A stretch of 55,729 nucleotides of DNA, from the NCBI GenBank assembly GCA_000771265.1, contig JDUB01000017.1, forward strand, positions 1-55,729. The letters run 5' to 3'. Under the pieces are notes generated by a model. That model was not told where the DNA came from. It saw nothing but the letters and a program-made list of their open reading frames with translations, and did not search any database. The position numbers were made by a program, and so were the translations under genes. Below are positions 17,599-25,924 of this stretch, piece by piece; the stretch's first letter is position 1, and every line of letters starts with the position of its first letter. Source of the stretch: Bifidobacterium thermophilum DSM 20210. GTDB taxonomy: Bacteria; Actinomycetota; Actinomycetes; Actinomycetales; Bifidobacteriaceae.

Positions 17599-18381
17599 AT
17601 GGAGACTCATCATCGCATTGCGGTGCTGTGTGCGCTGCCGCTGGAAGCTGAACCCATTGTCGATGCCTTGCAAGGCGCCGAACGGAGCCGGCGGTATGGC
17701 ACGGATCTGGTCACCGGTCAACTCGGCGATGTGCCGGTCGTCGTATGCGTAGGCGGTATGGGGAAGGTCGCCGCTGGTGCCGCCGCCCAGATGCTCATCT
17801 GCGAATATCATCCGGAAACCTTGATATTCAGCGGTATTGCGGGCAGTCTCAATCCGCTGTTGGAGATCGGCGACATCGTAATCGGCCGTTCACTGGTGTA
17901 TTTGGAAACCAACAACGACATCATCGCCGAATGCGACCCCTTCCTGCACACGTATGCGTCCGATGCCCGTCTTTCTGCGCTCGCCTGCCAGGTTCTGGAC
18001 GAACAGGGGTATCGTCGCGTGCCGTCATTGGCTGAAATGGACGGTACCGCCGCTGCTGTTGCCGCCACTGACAACGATCCCAACCGCCGATACGTGCTCG
18101 GCACCATCGCGACCAGCGACCAGTTCAACACCGATCCCGACGTGCTCGAGCGCACCCGCCGCGTCTGGCATGGCGACTGCGAGGAGATGGAAGGCGCGGC
18201 GGCAGCCCACGTGTGCGCCAAGAACCGCGTCCCCTTCCTCGCCGTGCGCGCGATGAGCAATCGTTGCGGCGAGGCATACGAAGACCTCAACCGTCACCAA
18301 TCGGACATGACCTTCGCCGCCCAAAACGCCGGGGCGGCGGTCCGATCGATGGTACGTGTGATGCACATCCACCACGCGTAA
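17599..18381 (+). CDS. Nucleosidase of the MTA/SAH nucleosidase (Pfs) family, active-site Asn variant
   Basis: A 260-residue member of the PNP/UDP superfamily, hydrolysing a purine nucleoside to base and ribose derivative. Compared with E. coli MTAN: the catalytic acid region is ALPLEAEPI, the ribose site is GTIATSDQF...EEMEGAAAAHVC (Met-Glu kept). The Asp of RAISD, which protonates N7 and contacts the 6-amino group of adenine, is Asn here (VRAMSNRCGE). Asn at that place is typical of enzymes for 6-oxopurines, such as PNP and futalosine hydrolase. The usual product name would be MTA/SAH nucleosidase, but substrate is open. Start ATG 17599 is chosen because the family begins at this strand; no good Shine-Dalgarno is seen, and ATG 17569 is an alternative. 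Confidence 0.8.
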   Translation: METHHRIAVLCALPLEAEPIVDALQGAERSRRYGTDLVTGQLGDVPVVVCVGGMGKVAAGAAAQMLICEYHPETLIFSGIAGSLNPLLEIGDIVIGRSLVYLETNNDIIAECDPFLHTYASDARLSALACQVLDEQGYRRVPSLAEMDGTAAAVAATDNDPNRRYVLGTIATSDQFNTDPDVLERTRRVWHGDCEEMEGAAAAHVCAKNRVPFLAVRAMSNRCGEAYEDLNRHQSDMTFAAQNAGAAVRSMVRVMHIHHA

Positions 18382-18423
18382 AAGCCAAATATTCCCACAA
18401 AACCGGGCGGGATACGCCGCGGA

Positions 18424-18443
18424 TAAGCCGAATGCCCCGCAAA
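18424..18443 (+). repeat. Left direct repeat flanking the AlbA-type gene
   Basis: TAAGCCGAATGCCCCGCAAA. Its partner at 19946-19965 differs at one position (G to A). The two bracket the gene at 18475-19815 and nothing else. Confidence 0.65.
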
Positions 18444-18474
18444 ATCGTCAAACAATCAGCCACGCGCAAGGGCG

Positions 18475-19815
18475 TCAGTACTTGGCCTTCCAATACCCGC
18501 TTTTGCGCGAACCGACGCGCTCGAGTACTCCGCGTTCGGTGAGGCTTTTGATATGGCGGGCGATGGTCGGGCGTGACACTCCGAGGCGCTCCGCCAGTTC
18601 TGTTGTGGTGATGTATTGGTCTTTCGATATGAGTTCCATGATGCGTCTGTCGGTGCCGTTCCTCAAACGTTCCGACCGGTCCGGTATCGTCCTGCTTGTT
18701 TCCGTGCTTTTTCGCGCGAATGTGAATGTGAAACCGAATTCGTCATTTCGATATGAGTATTCCACACCATTCTCGGCGCATGCTTTGAATGTCCGGTCAA
18801 AACCGGTGCCGAATGCGTCAATCATGCCATTCTTGAATAGCACGGCGGCAATCAAGGGGTTGCGGATTTTACTGCCTACTCTGCCGCTGGCAAAGTCGCG
18901 TGGCTCGGTGCCATGCAGCAGCCCACCGGGGTTGTAAACGGTCACGCGTGACCGGGTTATGGTGATTGCGTTGCTGTCCCCCTTCTGGTAGCGGCAATGT
19001 GCAAATGAGTTGACGATGATTTCCCGGATGGCGCGGATGGGAATCTCAGGCGTTTCTGTCCTTTGCAGGCCATCGATGCGCGCGCTGTACCGGATGTTGT
19101 TCTCGATGTATCGCATGCCTTCCTGGATGCATTCAAGGATGTTGCCGTGGTATTGCTTCAGATCCGCGAAATCCCGCCTGTCGTCGGTGGGATACATGAC
19201 TTCTTTGAGCAGTACGGGACCGTCGTTGCCGAATAGGAAATGTCCGGCGTTGTTGAGCTGCCCGTCATCCGTGATGAGATTCAGCTTGTTCAACGCTTCG
19301 GATGTGTTGTTGAAGATATAGTGCATGCGCCCGGCGTCGTTTGCGGTTCGGATGTATTGGATTAGAAGATCTTCGTTTACTGTGTCGATGCCGTAGCCGG
19401 AGGATTGCTCTTCCCATGTTGAGTATGTTGTATCTTTTGATTCAAAGAACCGCAGGAGCTGGTGGGAATCCATGTATGTGTCGGCATCGTCGACGCGCGT
19501 GTAATACCTGCCGTATGCGGAATATGGGGTGTCCGTGCCTTTGGCTTGTACTGCGATGATGGTTTTGCCGTTGATGCTGTGGATGTCGATGCTGATGTCG
19601 GGGAGCGGTTTGAGGTTGGTTCTGATTTCATGGGAGATGTCGGAGGTTGTCTTTTTCCCGACATCTTGTCCGGTGATGCTGCCGTCGTCCTTCACGCCGA
19701 AATACACGGTTCCTTCGCCATGCTTGTTCAGCATTGCACACAGGGATATGATGCCTTCTTTGAGCTGCGCAGTGGTTTTCTTGAACTCGACGGTTTCGCT
19801 TTCGCGTGAGAGCAT
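18475..19815 (-). CDS. AlbA_2/Schlafen-type ATP-binding regulator with C-terminal winged helix
   Basis: A 446-residue protein of the 'divergent AAA/AlbA_2' regulator type. Residues 8-110 are the AlbA_2 domain (ESETVEFKKT, GEGTVYFGVKDDGSI, YTRVDDADTYM). The middle part contains IREIIVNSFAHCRYQ and VYNPGGLLHG, a GHKL-like pattern as in this family's C-terminal ATPase region. The end (about 385-446) is a helix-turn-helix: TTTELAERLGVSRPTIARHI. Such proteins occur as orphan regulators or defence-associated proteins; the role is unknown. ATG 19815 is preferred over ATG 19821 because AAGG lies six bases before it. Its base composition is clearly lower in GC than neighbours, and it sits between 20-bp direct repeats next to tRNA-Lys, which indicates transfer. 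Confidence 0.8.
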   Translation of the reverse strand: MLSRESETVEFKKTTAQLKEGIISLCAMLNKHGEGTVYFGVKDDGSITGQDVGKKTTSDISHEIRTNLKPLPDISIDIHSINGKTIIAVQAKGTDTPYSAYGRYYTRVDDADTYMDSHQLLRFFESKDTTYSTWEEQSSGYGIDTVNEDLLIQYIRTANDAGRMHYIFNNTSEALNKLNLITDDGQLNNAGHFLFGNDGPVLLKEVMYPTDDRRDFADLKQYHGNILECIQEGMRYIENNIRYSARIDGLQRTETPEIPIRAIREIIVNSFAHCRYQKGDSNAITITRSRVTVYNPGGLLHGTEPRDFASGRVGSKIRNPLIAAVLFKNGMIDAFGTGFDRTFKACAENGVEYSYRNDEFGFTFTFARKSTETSRTIPDRSERLRNGTDRRIMELISKDQYITTTELAERLGVSRPTIARHIKSLTERGVLERVGSRKSGYWKAKY

Positions 19816-19834
19816 GGTCATCCTTGCCGCGTGT

Positions 19835-19868
19835 ATTGTATCATTTATTGTATCATTTATTGTATCAT
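19835..19868 (-). promoter_or_regulatory. Three 12-bp direct repeats upstream of the AlbA-type gene
   Basis: ATTGTATCATTT occurs twice in full and a third time as ATTGTATCAT, head to tail. On the minus strand this reads TGATACAATAAA repeated, ending 19 bp before the start codon and including TACAAT, a good -10. Probably an operator overlapping the promoter, plausibly bound by the gene's own helix-turn-helix domain. Confidence 0.6.
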
Positions 19869-19945
19869 CGCGATTGTGTGGCCGGGGCGGAATAGCGGAA
19901 TAGCCCTACGCATAGTACAGATTCGTTGTGCATAAGCGTTGCGAG

Positions 19946-19965
19946 TAAGCCGAATACCCCGCAAA
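19946..19965 (+). repeat. Right direct repeat flanking the AlbA-type gene
   Basis: TAAGCCGAATACCCCGCAAA, 19 of 20 bases identical to 18424-18443 and in the same orientation. About 100 bp from the 3' end of tRNA-Lys. Confidence 0.65.
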
Positions 19966-20066
19966 TCTGGGCGGAATCGGCCGCACATAACGACTGATAC
20001 GACGAGTGGGGAGCGGAATGACAAAAATCCGGTACACGCTCAACAGCATGCACCGGATTCGCTATG

Positions 20067-20143
20067 TGGTGCCCCCCGTGGGACTCGAACCCACAACCCA
20101 CGACTTAAAAGGACGCTGCTCTAACCAATTGAGCTAGAGGGGC
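20067..20143 (-). tRNA. tRNA-Lys (anticodon TTT)
   Basis: Full cloverleaf on the minus strand. The acceptor stem GCCCCTC pairs with GGGGGGC (one G-T). The D arm is GCTCAATTGGTTAGAGC, the anticodon loop CTTTTAA (anticodon at 20107-20109), the T arm GTGGG-TTCGAGT-CCCAC. The discriminator is A and CCA is encoded. The anticodon stem GCGTC/GTCGT has one T-T mismatch and a terminal G-T. The AlbA-type gene and its direct repeats lie just beyond the 3' end. Confidence 0.95.
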
Positions 20144-20296
20144 AACAAACGGTATTGTACACCATGCCGCGACCGCCACGCCGGTCATCGCCATGGAAGT
20201 GCGCAGGTGGCTGGGGCTGTGGCAGGTCAGCGCTTGTGACAAGCCGCTCTTCCCGCAGCTGCGTCATCACTGTGGAAAGAGCGGCTCGAGGCGAGC

Positions 20297-20557
20297 TTAT
20301 GCTTCGGCAGGCAGCGTGCCCAGCTCCTGCAGTTTCGCCTTGATGTCGTTTGCCGACGGCTCAACTTGGAACGATCCGTCCGCATACTGGACGACCGGGA
20401 TGTGCTTCTGTCCGCTGATTTCCACAGCCTTGTCGGCGGCGCCGTCCTCCTGCTCGATGTCGTGCCAGTCAAACGCCGCTCCGAAGCGGTTCAGTGCCTC
20501 TTTGGCCCGCTTGCAGTCGCCGCACCAGCTTGCGCCATACACGTTAATATCGCTCAT
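20297..20557 (-). CDS. Mycoredoxin/glutaredoxin-like protein
   Basis: An 86-residue thioredoxin-fold protein. The motif WCGDCKRAK near residue 11 is the CxxC redox centre; HIPVVQYADGSFQVEPS carries the cis-Pro and the substrate groove. It resembles actinobacterial mycoredoxins and small glutaredoxin-like proteins that reduce mixed disulfides; the native thiol partner is unknown because bifidobacteria are not known for mycothiol. ATG 20557 follows AAGGA; an upstream ATG at 20611 would add 18 unsupported residues. It is downstream of the amino acid ABC transporter on the same strand, with 322 bp between. Confidence 0.88.
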   Translation of the reverse strand: MSDINVYGASWCGDCKRAKEALNRFGAAFDWHDIEQEDGAADKAVEISGQKHIPVVQYADGSFQVEPSANDIKAKLQELGTLPAEA

Positions 20558-20879
20558 ACTTCCTTCTTTCGTTGCTATGATTGCCGAGGCTCCCGCCCGT
20601 TCGCCCCGCACATTGGTTGCCTATGCTATGGCATATCAGCGTCGGTTGCAGCTGTTTGATTCCAAGGTTCGCAGTCGGCGCAAAACGGACAGTTCCACTC
20701 GCCGCGACAACCAAGCAGTCAGCCAGCCTGCCAGCAGCCTGTCAAACAGTCCCGTCTGTGCCAGTTCCGCCGGCTGTGCCAGTCCAGCTGGCCTCGCCAG
20801 TCCCGGCAAGCAAAGCCGTCCCGCCCAGCCGCATCAGCCCGGCCCGACCGCCGCCGCGCATCGTCCCGCGACCCCGCAA
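20558..20879. other. Non-coding Pro/Ser-codon-like repeat stretch after the ABC permease
   Basis: 322 bp. Positions 20715-20830 are low complexity, with repeats of CCAGCCTGCCAG / TGTGCCAGT / CTCGCCAGT words. No gene seen. It probably contains the mycoredoxin promoter near 20580-20620. Confidence 0.4.
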
Positions 20880-21542
20880 TCAGCTGTGCGCCGCCAACCG
20901 CCGCTCGCACCAATGCTGCACCCAGGTGAGCACCGTGCAGAACAGCAGGTAGATCACCCCGACCTCAAGGTACAGCGCGAGCGGCTCGTAATACACGGCG
21001 GTGATGCGCTGCGCGGTCATGAACATCTCGACCACGGTGATATTCGCCGCGAGCGACGTATCCTTGACCAGCGAAATAAACGTGTTGAACAGGGCGGGAA
21101 ACGCCGACCGGAACGCTTGCGGCAACACGATGCGCCGCATGATGGTCACATACGACATGTTCGTCGCGTACCCGGCTTCGAACTGTCCACGCGGCACCGC
21201 TTCAATCGCTCCGCGCAGGGTCTCGGACGCGTAGGCGCCCACGTTGAGCGAGAACGCGATTATAGCGGACGGAATCGCCGGAATGGTCACGCCAATGGAC
21301 GGCAGGCCGAAGAAGATCACGAACAGCTGCACGAGCAGCGGCGTCCCGCGGAACACCCACACGTAGAACTGCGCGATTTGCGTGAGCACCGGCGTACGTG
21401 CCACGCGGGTGAGCGCCACGATGATCGCCAGCGCCAAGCCAATGGCGAAGGAAACCAAGGTGAGTGGAATCGTCACCGTGATTCCTGGAATCAGTAGTCT
21501 GCCGAATGAATCGACGACTATCTGCCAGACCCTGCCGTCCAT
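20880..21542 (-). CDS. Polar amino acid ABC transporter, permease
   Basis: A 220-residue HisM/GlnP-type permease with about five membrane segments. The sequence has the amino-acid permease pattern VFRGTPLLVQLFVIFFGLP and the coupling helix EAVPRGQFEAGYA (EAAxxxG motif) that contacts the ATPase, followed by IVLPQAFRSAFPALFNTFI. One permease gene is present, so the transporter is probably a homodimer in the membrane. Start ATG 21542 follows AAAGGAG. It lies 53 bp after the binding-protein gene and is third in the ATPase, binding protein, permease operon. Confidence 0.93.
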   Translation of the reverse strand: MDGRVWQIVVDSFGRLLIPGITVTIPLTLVSFAIGLALAIIVALTRVARTPVLTQIAQFYVWVFRGTPLLVQLFVIFFGLPSIGVTIPAIPSAIIAFSLNVGAYASETLRGAIEAVPRGQFEAGYATNMSYVTIMRRIVLPQAFRSAFPALFNTFISLVKDTSLAANITVVEMFMTAQRITAVYYEPLALYLEVGVIYLLFCTVLTWVQHWCERRLAAHS

Positions 21543-21595
21543 TGCGGCTCCTTTCGTAATCTATGCCGGTTTTCAGTTTCCAGCGCAACCGAGCG

Positions 21596-22417
21596 TTACT
21601 TGGTTGAGATGTCCTCGCCGAAGTACTTCTCAGAGATCTTCTTGAGCGTTCCGTCCTTACGCAGCTTGGCGATGGACTTGTTGATCGCCTGGGTCAGATC
21701 GTCGCTGCCTTTGCGCAGCGGGAAGTGCGCGGCAGGAGTCTTCTCGCTCTTCACGGCGATTTTGATGTCGGCGTTCGGCTTCTGCTTGAGGTAGTCGAGC
21801 ACGGCGAGGCCGTCGTTGACAATGACGTCCGCACGCCCGGAAGTCAGAGTTTCCACGGCCTGCGAGAAATCGTTGACCTGGACGAGTGTCGCGCCTTTGT
21901 CCTGGGCGACTTTCGCCCAGTTGCTGCCGTTCTGGCCGGCGTCCTTCTTGCCTTTGATGTCGTCGAAGGATTTGATGGAGTTGTCGTTCTTGCGAGTGAC
22001 GACCACGCCGTAGGAGTAGGCGTATGGCTCAGTGAAATCGTATTTTGCTTTGCGCTCGGTGGTGACGGTGATTTCGTTGGCCACGCTGTCAGTTTTCTTC
22101 GAATCCACGCTGGCGAGCAGCGAATCGAAGTTCGCTTCGGAGAATTCGGCTTTCACGCCGAGGTCCTTGGCGACGGCAGTGGCGACATCCACGTCGTAGC
22201 CGGTGAGTTTGTTGGTTTTCGAATCATGGTAGCTGTAGGGCGCGTATGTGCCTTCGGTGCCGAAGACCAGCGTTCCCTTGTTCTTGACTTCCTGCAGCGC
22301 GCTGGTGGATGAGCTGGAGGAGCCGCATGCGCTCAGCGGCGCGATGGTGATGATTGCTGCGAGTGCTGCCGCGGCGAGTCGCAGGGCGTGGCGCGTATGT
22401 GCAGTGTGTGCGGTCAT
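21596..22417 (-). CDS. Amino acid ABC transporter, substrate-binding lipoprotein
   Basis: A 273-residue family 3 solute-binding protein. A lipoprotein signal peptide ends in the lipobox LSAC (Cys31), so it is anchored outside the cell membrane. The mature part reads GTLVFGTEGTYAPYSYHD, TGYDVDVATAVAKDLG and ITVTTERKAKYDFTEPY, typical of polar amino acid or cystine-binding proteins; the exact ligand cannot be fixed from sequence. ATG 22417 follows AAGGAGAG. Its 204-bp upstream spacer contains a twice-repeated TATGTGTTGATGTG. Confidence 0.93.
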   Translation of the reverse strand: MTAHTAHTRHALRLAAAALAAIITIAPLSACGSSSSSTSALQEVKNKGTLVFGTEGTYAPYSYHDSKTNKLTGYDVDVATAVAKDLGVKAEFSEANFDSLLASVDSKKTDSVANEITVTTERKAKYDFTEPYAYSYGVVVTRKNDNSIKSFDDIKGKKDAGQNGSNWAKVAQDKGATLVQVNDFSQAVETLTSGRADVIVNDGLAVLDYLKQKPNADIKIAVKSEKTPAAHFPLRKGSDDLTQAINKSIAKLRKDGTLKKISEKYFGEDISTK

Positions 22418-22621
22418 GGTTTCTCTCCTTATGTGTTGATGTGTTTTATGTGTTGATGTGTGGTTGATATCGGGTGATGACGTATGTGATGCATGCCGGT
22501 TCGGGTGCGTCTCCGGTATGAGTGCCGGCGCGGTGACCGGGTAGCGGACGGTGCGGTGCGTTTTGTGCGGGCCTCGCGGGTCGGCGGCCGGCTGGACGGA
22601 CTGCGAGGGGCGGCAGGCGTG

Positions 22622-23356
22622 TCAGGATGCGAAGGATTGCAGGAATTCCGCGGTTCTCGGCTGTGACGGATGATCGAAGATATCACTTGCCGAGCCCTGT
22701 TCCACAATGGTGCCGTGTTCGAAGAACACGACGTGGTCGGAAGCCTCCCGGGCGAACCGCATCTCGTGGGTGACCATCAGCATGGTCATGCCGTCCGAGG
22801 CGAGTTGCCGAATGACTTCAAGCACGCCCCCGACCATCTCCGGGTCAAGCGCGGAAGTCGGCTCGTCAAGGAGCAGGAGCTCCGGTTTCGCGGCGATGGC
22901 ACGGGCGATGCCCACGCGCTGCTGCTGGCCTCCGGACAGGGTGCTGGGGTAGCGGTCGGCGAAATCGGCGAGCCCGACCCGATCGAGCTGTTCACGCCCG
23001 ATGGTTTCGGCTTCCTTGCGTGATTTGCCTTGCGCGTAAATCAACGGTTCGGTCACGTTCTGCAGCGCGGTCTTATTGGCGAAAAGATTGTAATTCTGGA
23101 AGACGAAACCGATTCGTGAACGGATGTCGCGAATCGTCGTCTTGTCGCGGGTCGCCAAATCAACAGGACCGTCGCCGAAATCGATGGTTCCCTTATCGGC
23201 ATGTTCGAGCACGTCAATCACGCGAAGCAGCGTGGATTTGCCGGATCCGGACGGGCCGATGACGGTGACCGTCGCCGCGTGCGGAATATCAAGATCGATG
23301 CCGTTGAGCACGTCATGTTCGCTGTAGCGCTTGTGCACGTCACGGATAGTGATCAT
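22622..23356 (-). CDS. Amino acid ABC transporter, ATP-binding protein
   Basis: A 244-residue GlnQ/HisP-type ATPase. Walker A is GPSGSGKST (residues 34-42), the Q-loop is FVFQNYNLFANKT, the signature is LSGGQQQRVGIARAI, Walker B is LLLLDEPTSALDPE and the switch is THEM. Start ATG 23356 follows AAAGGAG and is the first gene of the transporter operon; an upstream ATG would add 14 unconserved residues. The LFxNKTALxNV text is typical of cystine/polar amino acid importers. Confidence 0.94.
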   Translation of the reverse strand: MITIRDVHKRYSEHDVLNGIDLDIPHAATVTVIGPSGSGKSTLLRVIDVLEHADKGTIDFGDGPVDLATRDKTTIRDIRSRIGFVFQNYNLFANKTALQNVTEPLIYAQGKSRKEAETIGREQLDRVGLADFADRYPSTLSGGQQQRVGIARAIAAKPELLLLDEPTSALDPEMVGGVLEVIRQLASDGMTMLMVTHEMRFAREASDHVVFFEHGTIVEQGSASDIFDHPSQPRTAEFLQSFAS

Positions 23357-23597
23357 CGATGCTCCTTTCACGAGGATCCTCACGGCGGATTGCCTCATCC
23401 CACCTTAGAGGGTACGCGGGATGCGGGGAGCGGTGCGGCTATATCAATCCCCTATCGCCCGTTATCAACGCGAACGGCGTTCCTGCCCCCGTCCCCTCGT
23501 GGGGTCGATTCTTTCGCGGACGGCGTTTTCCCCTCATGTGCTTCGTCCCCTCGCGGGTGCTGATCCGCCCATCCCGATGCCGTTCTACAGTGGAATC

Positions 23598-25307
23598 ATG
23601 TCTTGTACTACGCTTCTTGTCGGAAAATCCGCGACTATCGACGGCTCCACCATGATCGCCCGCAACGACGATTCCGGTTCCGGTCGTTACGATCCGAAAC
23701 GCTTCATCGCCGTGAACCCGGCCGACCAGCCGCGGCATTATCGCAGCGAACTGAGCCACGTGAGCATTGACCTGCCGGACGACCCGTGCCGCTACAGCAT
23801 TGTCCCGAACGCGTTGCCCGGCCGCGGAATCCTCGCGGAATGCGGGATCAGCGAGCGCAATATCGCGATGAGCGCGACCGAGACGATCGCGGTGAACGAG
23901 CGGGTGCTCGGTGCTGATCCGATGGTCGAATTGCAGCCGGCCCATGGCAATCCCGGTGATGATGATTACCGGCCGGAAATCCCCGGTGGTATCGGCGAGG
24001 AGGATTTCATCACGCTGGTGCTGCCGTACGTGCATTCCGCGCGTGAAGGCGTGCGTCGGCTGGGCGAGCTGCTGGAACGGTTCGGCACGTATGAGGCGAA
24101 CGGCATCGCCATTTCGGATGTGGACAACGTGTGGTATGTGGAGACTATCGGCGGACACCATTGGATTGCCAAGCGTGTGCCGGATGATTGCTATGCCGCG
24201 ATTCCCAACCAGTTGGGGCTTGACGGCTTCGATTTGGAGGATGCTTTCGGCGATGCCCGTAATCATATGTGCAGCGCCGATTTGGTGGAGTTCATCCGCG
24301 ATAATCATCTGGACCGTGGAATGGGCAGTGGCGGCAGTGGCGTTTGGCGTGCCGGTACGTTCAATCCGCGCACGTTGTTCGGTACGCGCACGACAAAAGA
24401 CCATATTTACAACACCCCGCGCGCTTGGTATATGGAGCGTTATCTGAATCCGAGCGAGGATTGGGATTCGCCTGCTGCCCGGTACACGCCGATTTCCGAT
24501 GACATTCCGTGGTGCCGTCGGCCGGAGAACCGGGTGACGGTTGAGGATGTCGCGTTTTTGATGGCGTCGCATTTCGAGGACACACCGTATGACCCGTACG
24601 GTACGCGTGGTACGGATGAGACGCGGCGCCGTTACCGTCCGATTGGCATCAATCGCACTGGGCAGATGGGGTTGCTGCAAATCCGCCCGTATGAGCCGGA
24701 AGCGAACCGGTCGGTGATGTGGCTGCAGTATGGTTCGGGCCCGTTCACTACGCTTACGCCGTTCTATACGAATGTGCGCGATACGCCCGCGTATCTGCGC
24801 GACACGGGCGCGGAGGTGTCGACGGATTCGTTCTATTGGACGAGCCGGATTATCGCGGCGCTCGCCGATCCACATTATGTGTCGAATAGCAATGCGATTG
24901 AGCATTATCGTGAGAATGTCATGTCTCGCGGGCATGCGCATATTGCGCGTGTTGATGCCGCGTTGCGGGGTGCGGCTGGTGCCGGTGTTGGTGCTGGGCA
25001 TGCCGTCAGTTGCGCTGATATCGAGGATGTTGAGGGCATCAAGCATAGCGGCGTGCGTATGGATGGTGCGAGCGCGGCGGGTGCGAGTGGAACTGCCGAG
25101 ATGCTTGATGCGATGGATGATGCTTCACGCGCGGGTGGTGCCGGTTCTGCCGATGCTGCGGATGCTGATGCGACGTGCGGCGCTCTCGAGCAAGCGAACC
25201 AGCGGATGGCGGACTACTTGCGTGCGCAGACCCAGGAGTTGCTTGGCAAGGTGCTGTATACGTCCAGCAATCTGATGCGCAACTCCTTCGCCATGTCCGA
25301 CCGCTGA
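23598..25307 (+). CDS. C69-family dipeptidase (PepD-type)
   Basis: A 569-residue Ntn-hydrolase of peptidase family C69. The N-terminal MSCTTLLVGKSAT places the nucleophile Cys at residue 3; DGSTMIARNDDSG follows as in Lactobacillus PepD. WYVETIGGHHW and YNTPRAWYMER are further family features. The cytosolic enzyme cleaves dipeptides of broad specificity. Residues about 455-530 are an Ala/Gly/Asp-rich low-complexity insert not expected in the family, before a final conserved-looking LEQANQRMADYLRAQTQELL. Start ATG 23598 is fixed by the Cys; the Shine-Dalgarno is weak. It stands alone, divergent from the ABC operon. Confidence 0.92.
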   Translation: MSCTTLLVGKSATIDGSTMIARNDDSGSGRYDPKRFIAVNPADQPRHYRSELSHVSIDLPDDPCRYSIVPNALPGRGILAECGISERNIAMSATETIAVNERVLGADPMVELQPAHGNPGDDDYRPEIPGGIGEEDFITLVLPYVHSAREGVRRLGELLERFGTYEANGIAISDVDNVWYVETIGGHHWIAKRVPDDCYAAIPNQLGLDGFDLEDAFGDARNHMCSADLVEFIRDNHLDRGMGSGGSGVWRAGTFNPRTLFGTRTTKDHIYNTPRAWYMERYLNPSEDWDSPAARYTPISDDIPWCRRPENRVTVEDVAFLMASHFEDTPYDPYGTRGTDETRRRYRPIGINRTGQMGLLQIRPYEPEANRSVMWLQYGSGPFTTLTPFYTNVRDTPAYLRDTGAEVSTDSFYWTSRIIAALADPHYVSNSNAIEHYRENVMSRGHAHIARVDAALRGAAGAGVGAGHAVSCADIEDVEGIKHSGVRMDGASAAGASGTAEMLDAMDDASRAGGAGSADAADADATCGALEQANQRMADYLRAQTQELLGKVLYTSSNLMRNSFAMSDR

Positions 25308-25320
25308 TGACTCCGCTTCC

Positions 25321-25870
25321 ACCGACACGCAGGTGTGTGTCAGTGTCGGTAGATGTTTCTGCCGACACTGAGTGGCTTGTGAGTGTCGGCAGAAGGTTTT
25401 CGTTCTGTTTCTGCCGACGCTGAGAAGGCTGTGAGTGTCGGCAGAAGGTTCTGGTGACGTTCACAGGTCTGTGTGCGCAACCAGTTTGTGTATCCTCACA
25501 AACTAGCAACGCTGGTGGGCTCCTTGGCGTAGACAGTTTGTGCATCCTCGCAATCTGGTTACGCAAGTGGGCCTCTGCGCGTATCTAGTTTGGGTATTTC
25601 CACAATCTGGTTACGCTGGCGGGCGTCTGCGCGTAGCTGGTTTGTGCTCTCGCAGACTTGCTGCGCTATTCCAGTCTTCGGGCCCGGTCAACTCGACCTC
25701 CCCACCTTCTGCCGACGCTGAGAAGGCTGTGAGCGTCGGCAGAAGGTTGTGGTGACGCTCACAGGTCTGTGTGCGTAGCCGGTTTGTGTATCCTCACAAT
25801 CTGGTTACGCTGGTGGGCCCTTTGGCGTAGCCAGTTTGGGTGTTTTCACAAACTAGCAACGCTCGCGCTT
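25321..25870. repeat. Composite repeat cluster: TCTGCCGAC hairpins and 52-bp palindrome units
   Basis: Region 25308-25924 has no gene. Three hairpins of TTCTGCCGACRCT...AGYGTCGGCAGAA lie at 25357-25394, 25409-25446 and 25707-25744. A 90-bp block is duplicated at 25411-25500 and 25709-25798 with about six differences. Interleaved are units of the CAAACTGG/CCAGTTTG palindrome: the AGTTTG word recurs at 25483, 25535, 25587 and 25639, then at 25781 and 25833, every 52 bp. Confidence 0.8.
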
Positions 25871-25924
25871 ACGAGTTCGGCCGAATCCGGCTGAATCCGG
25901 AGAGAACGGAACGAACGGAGCGAA

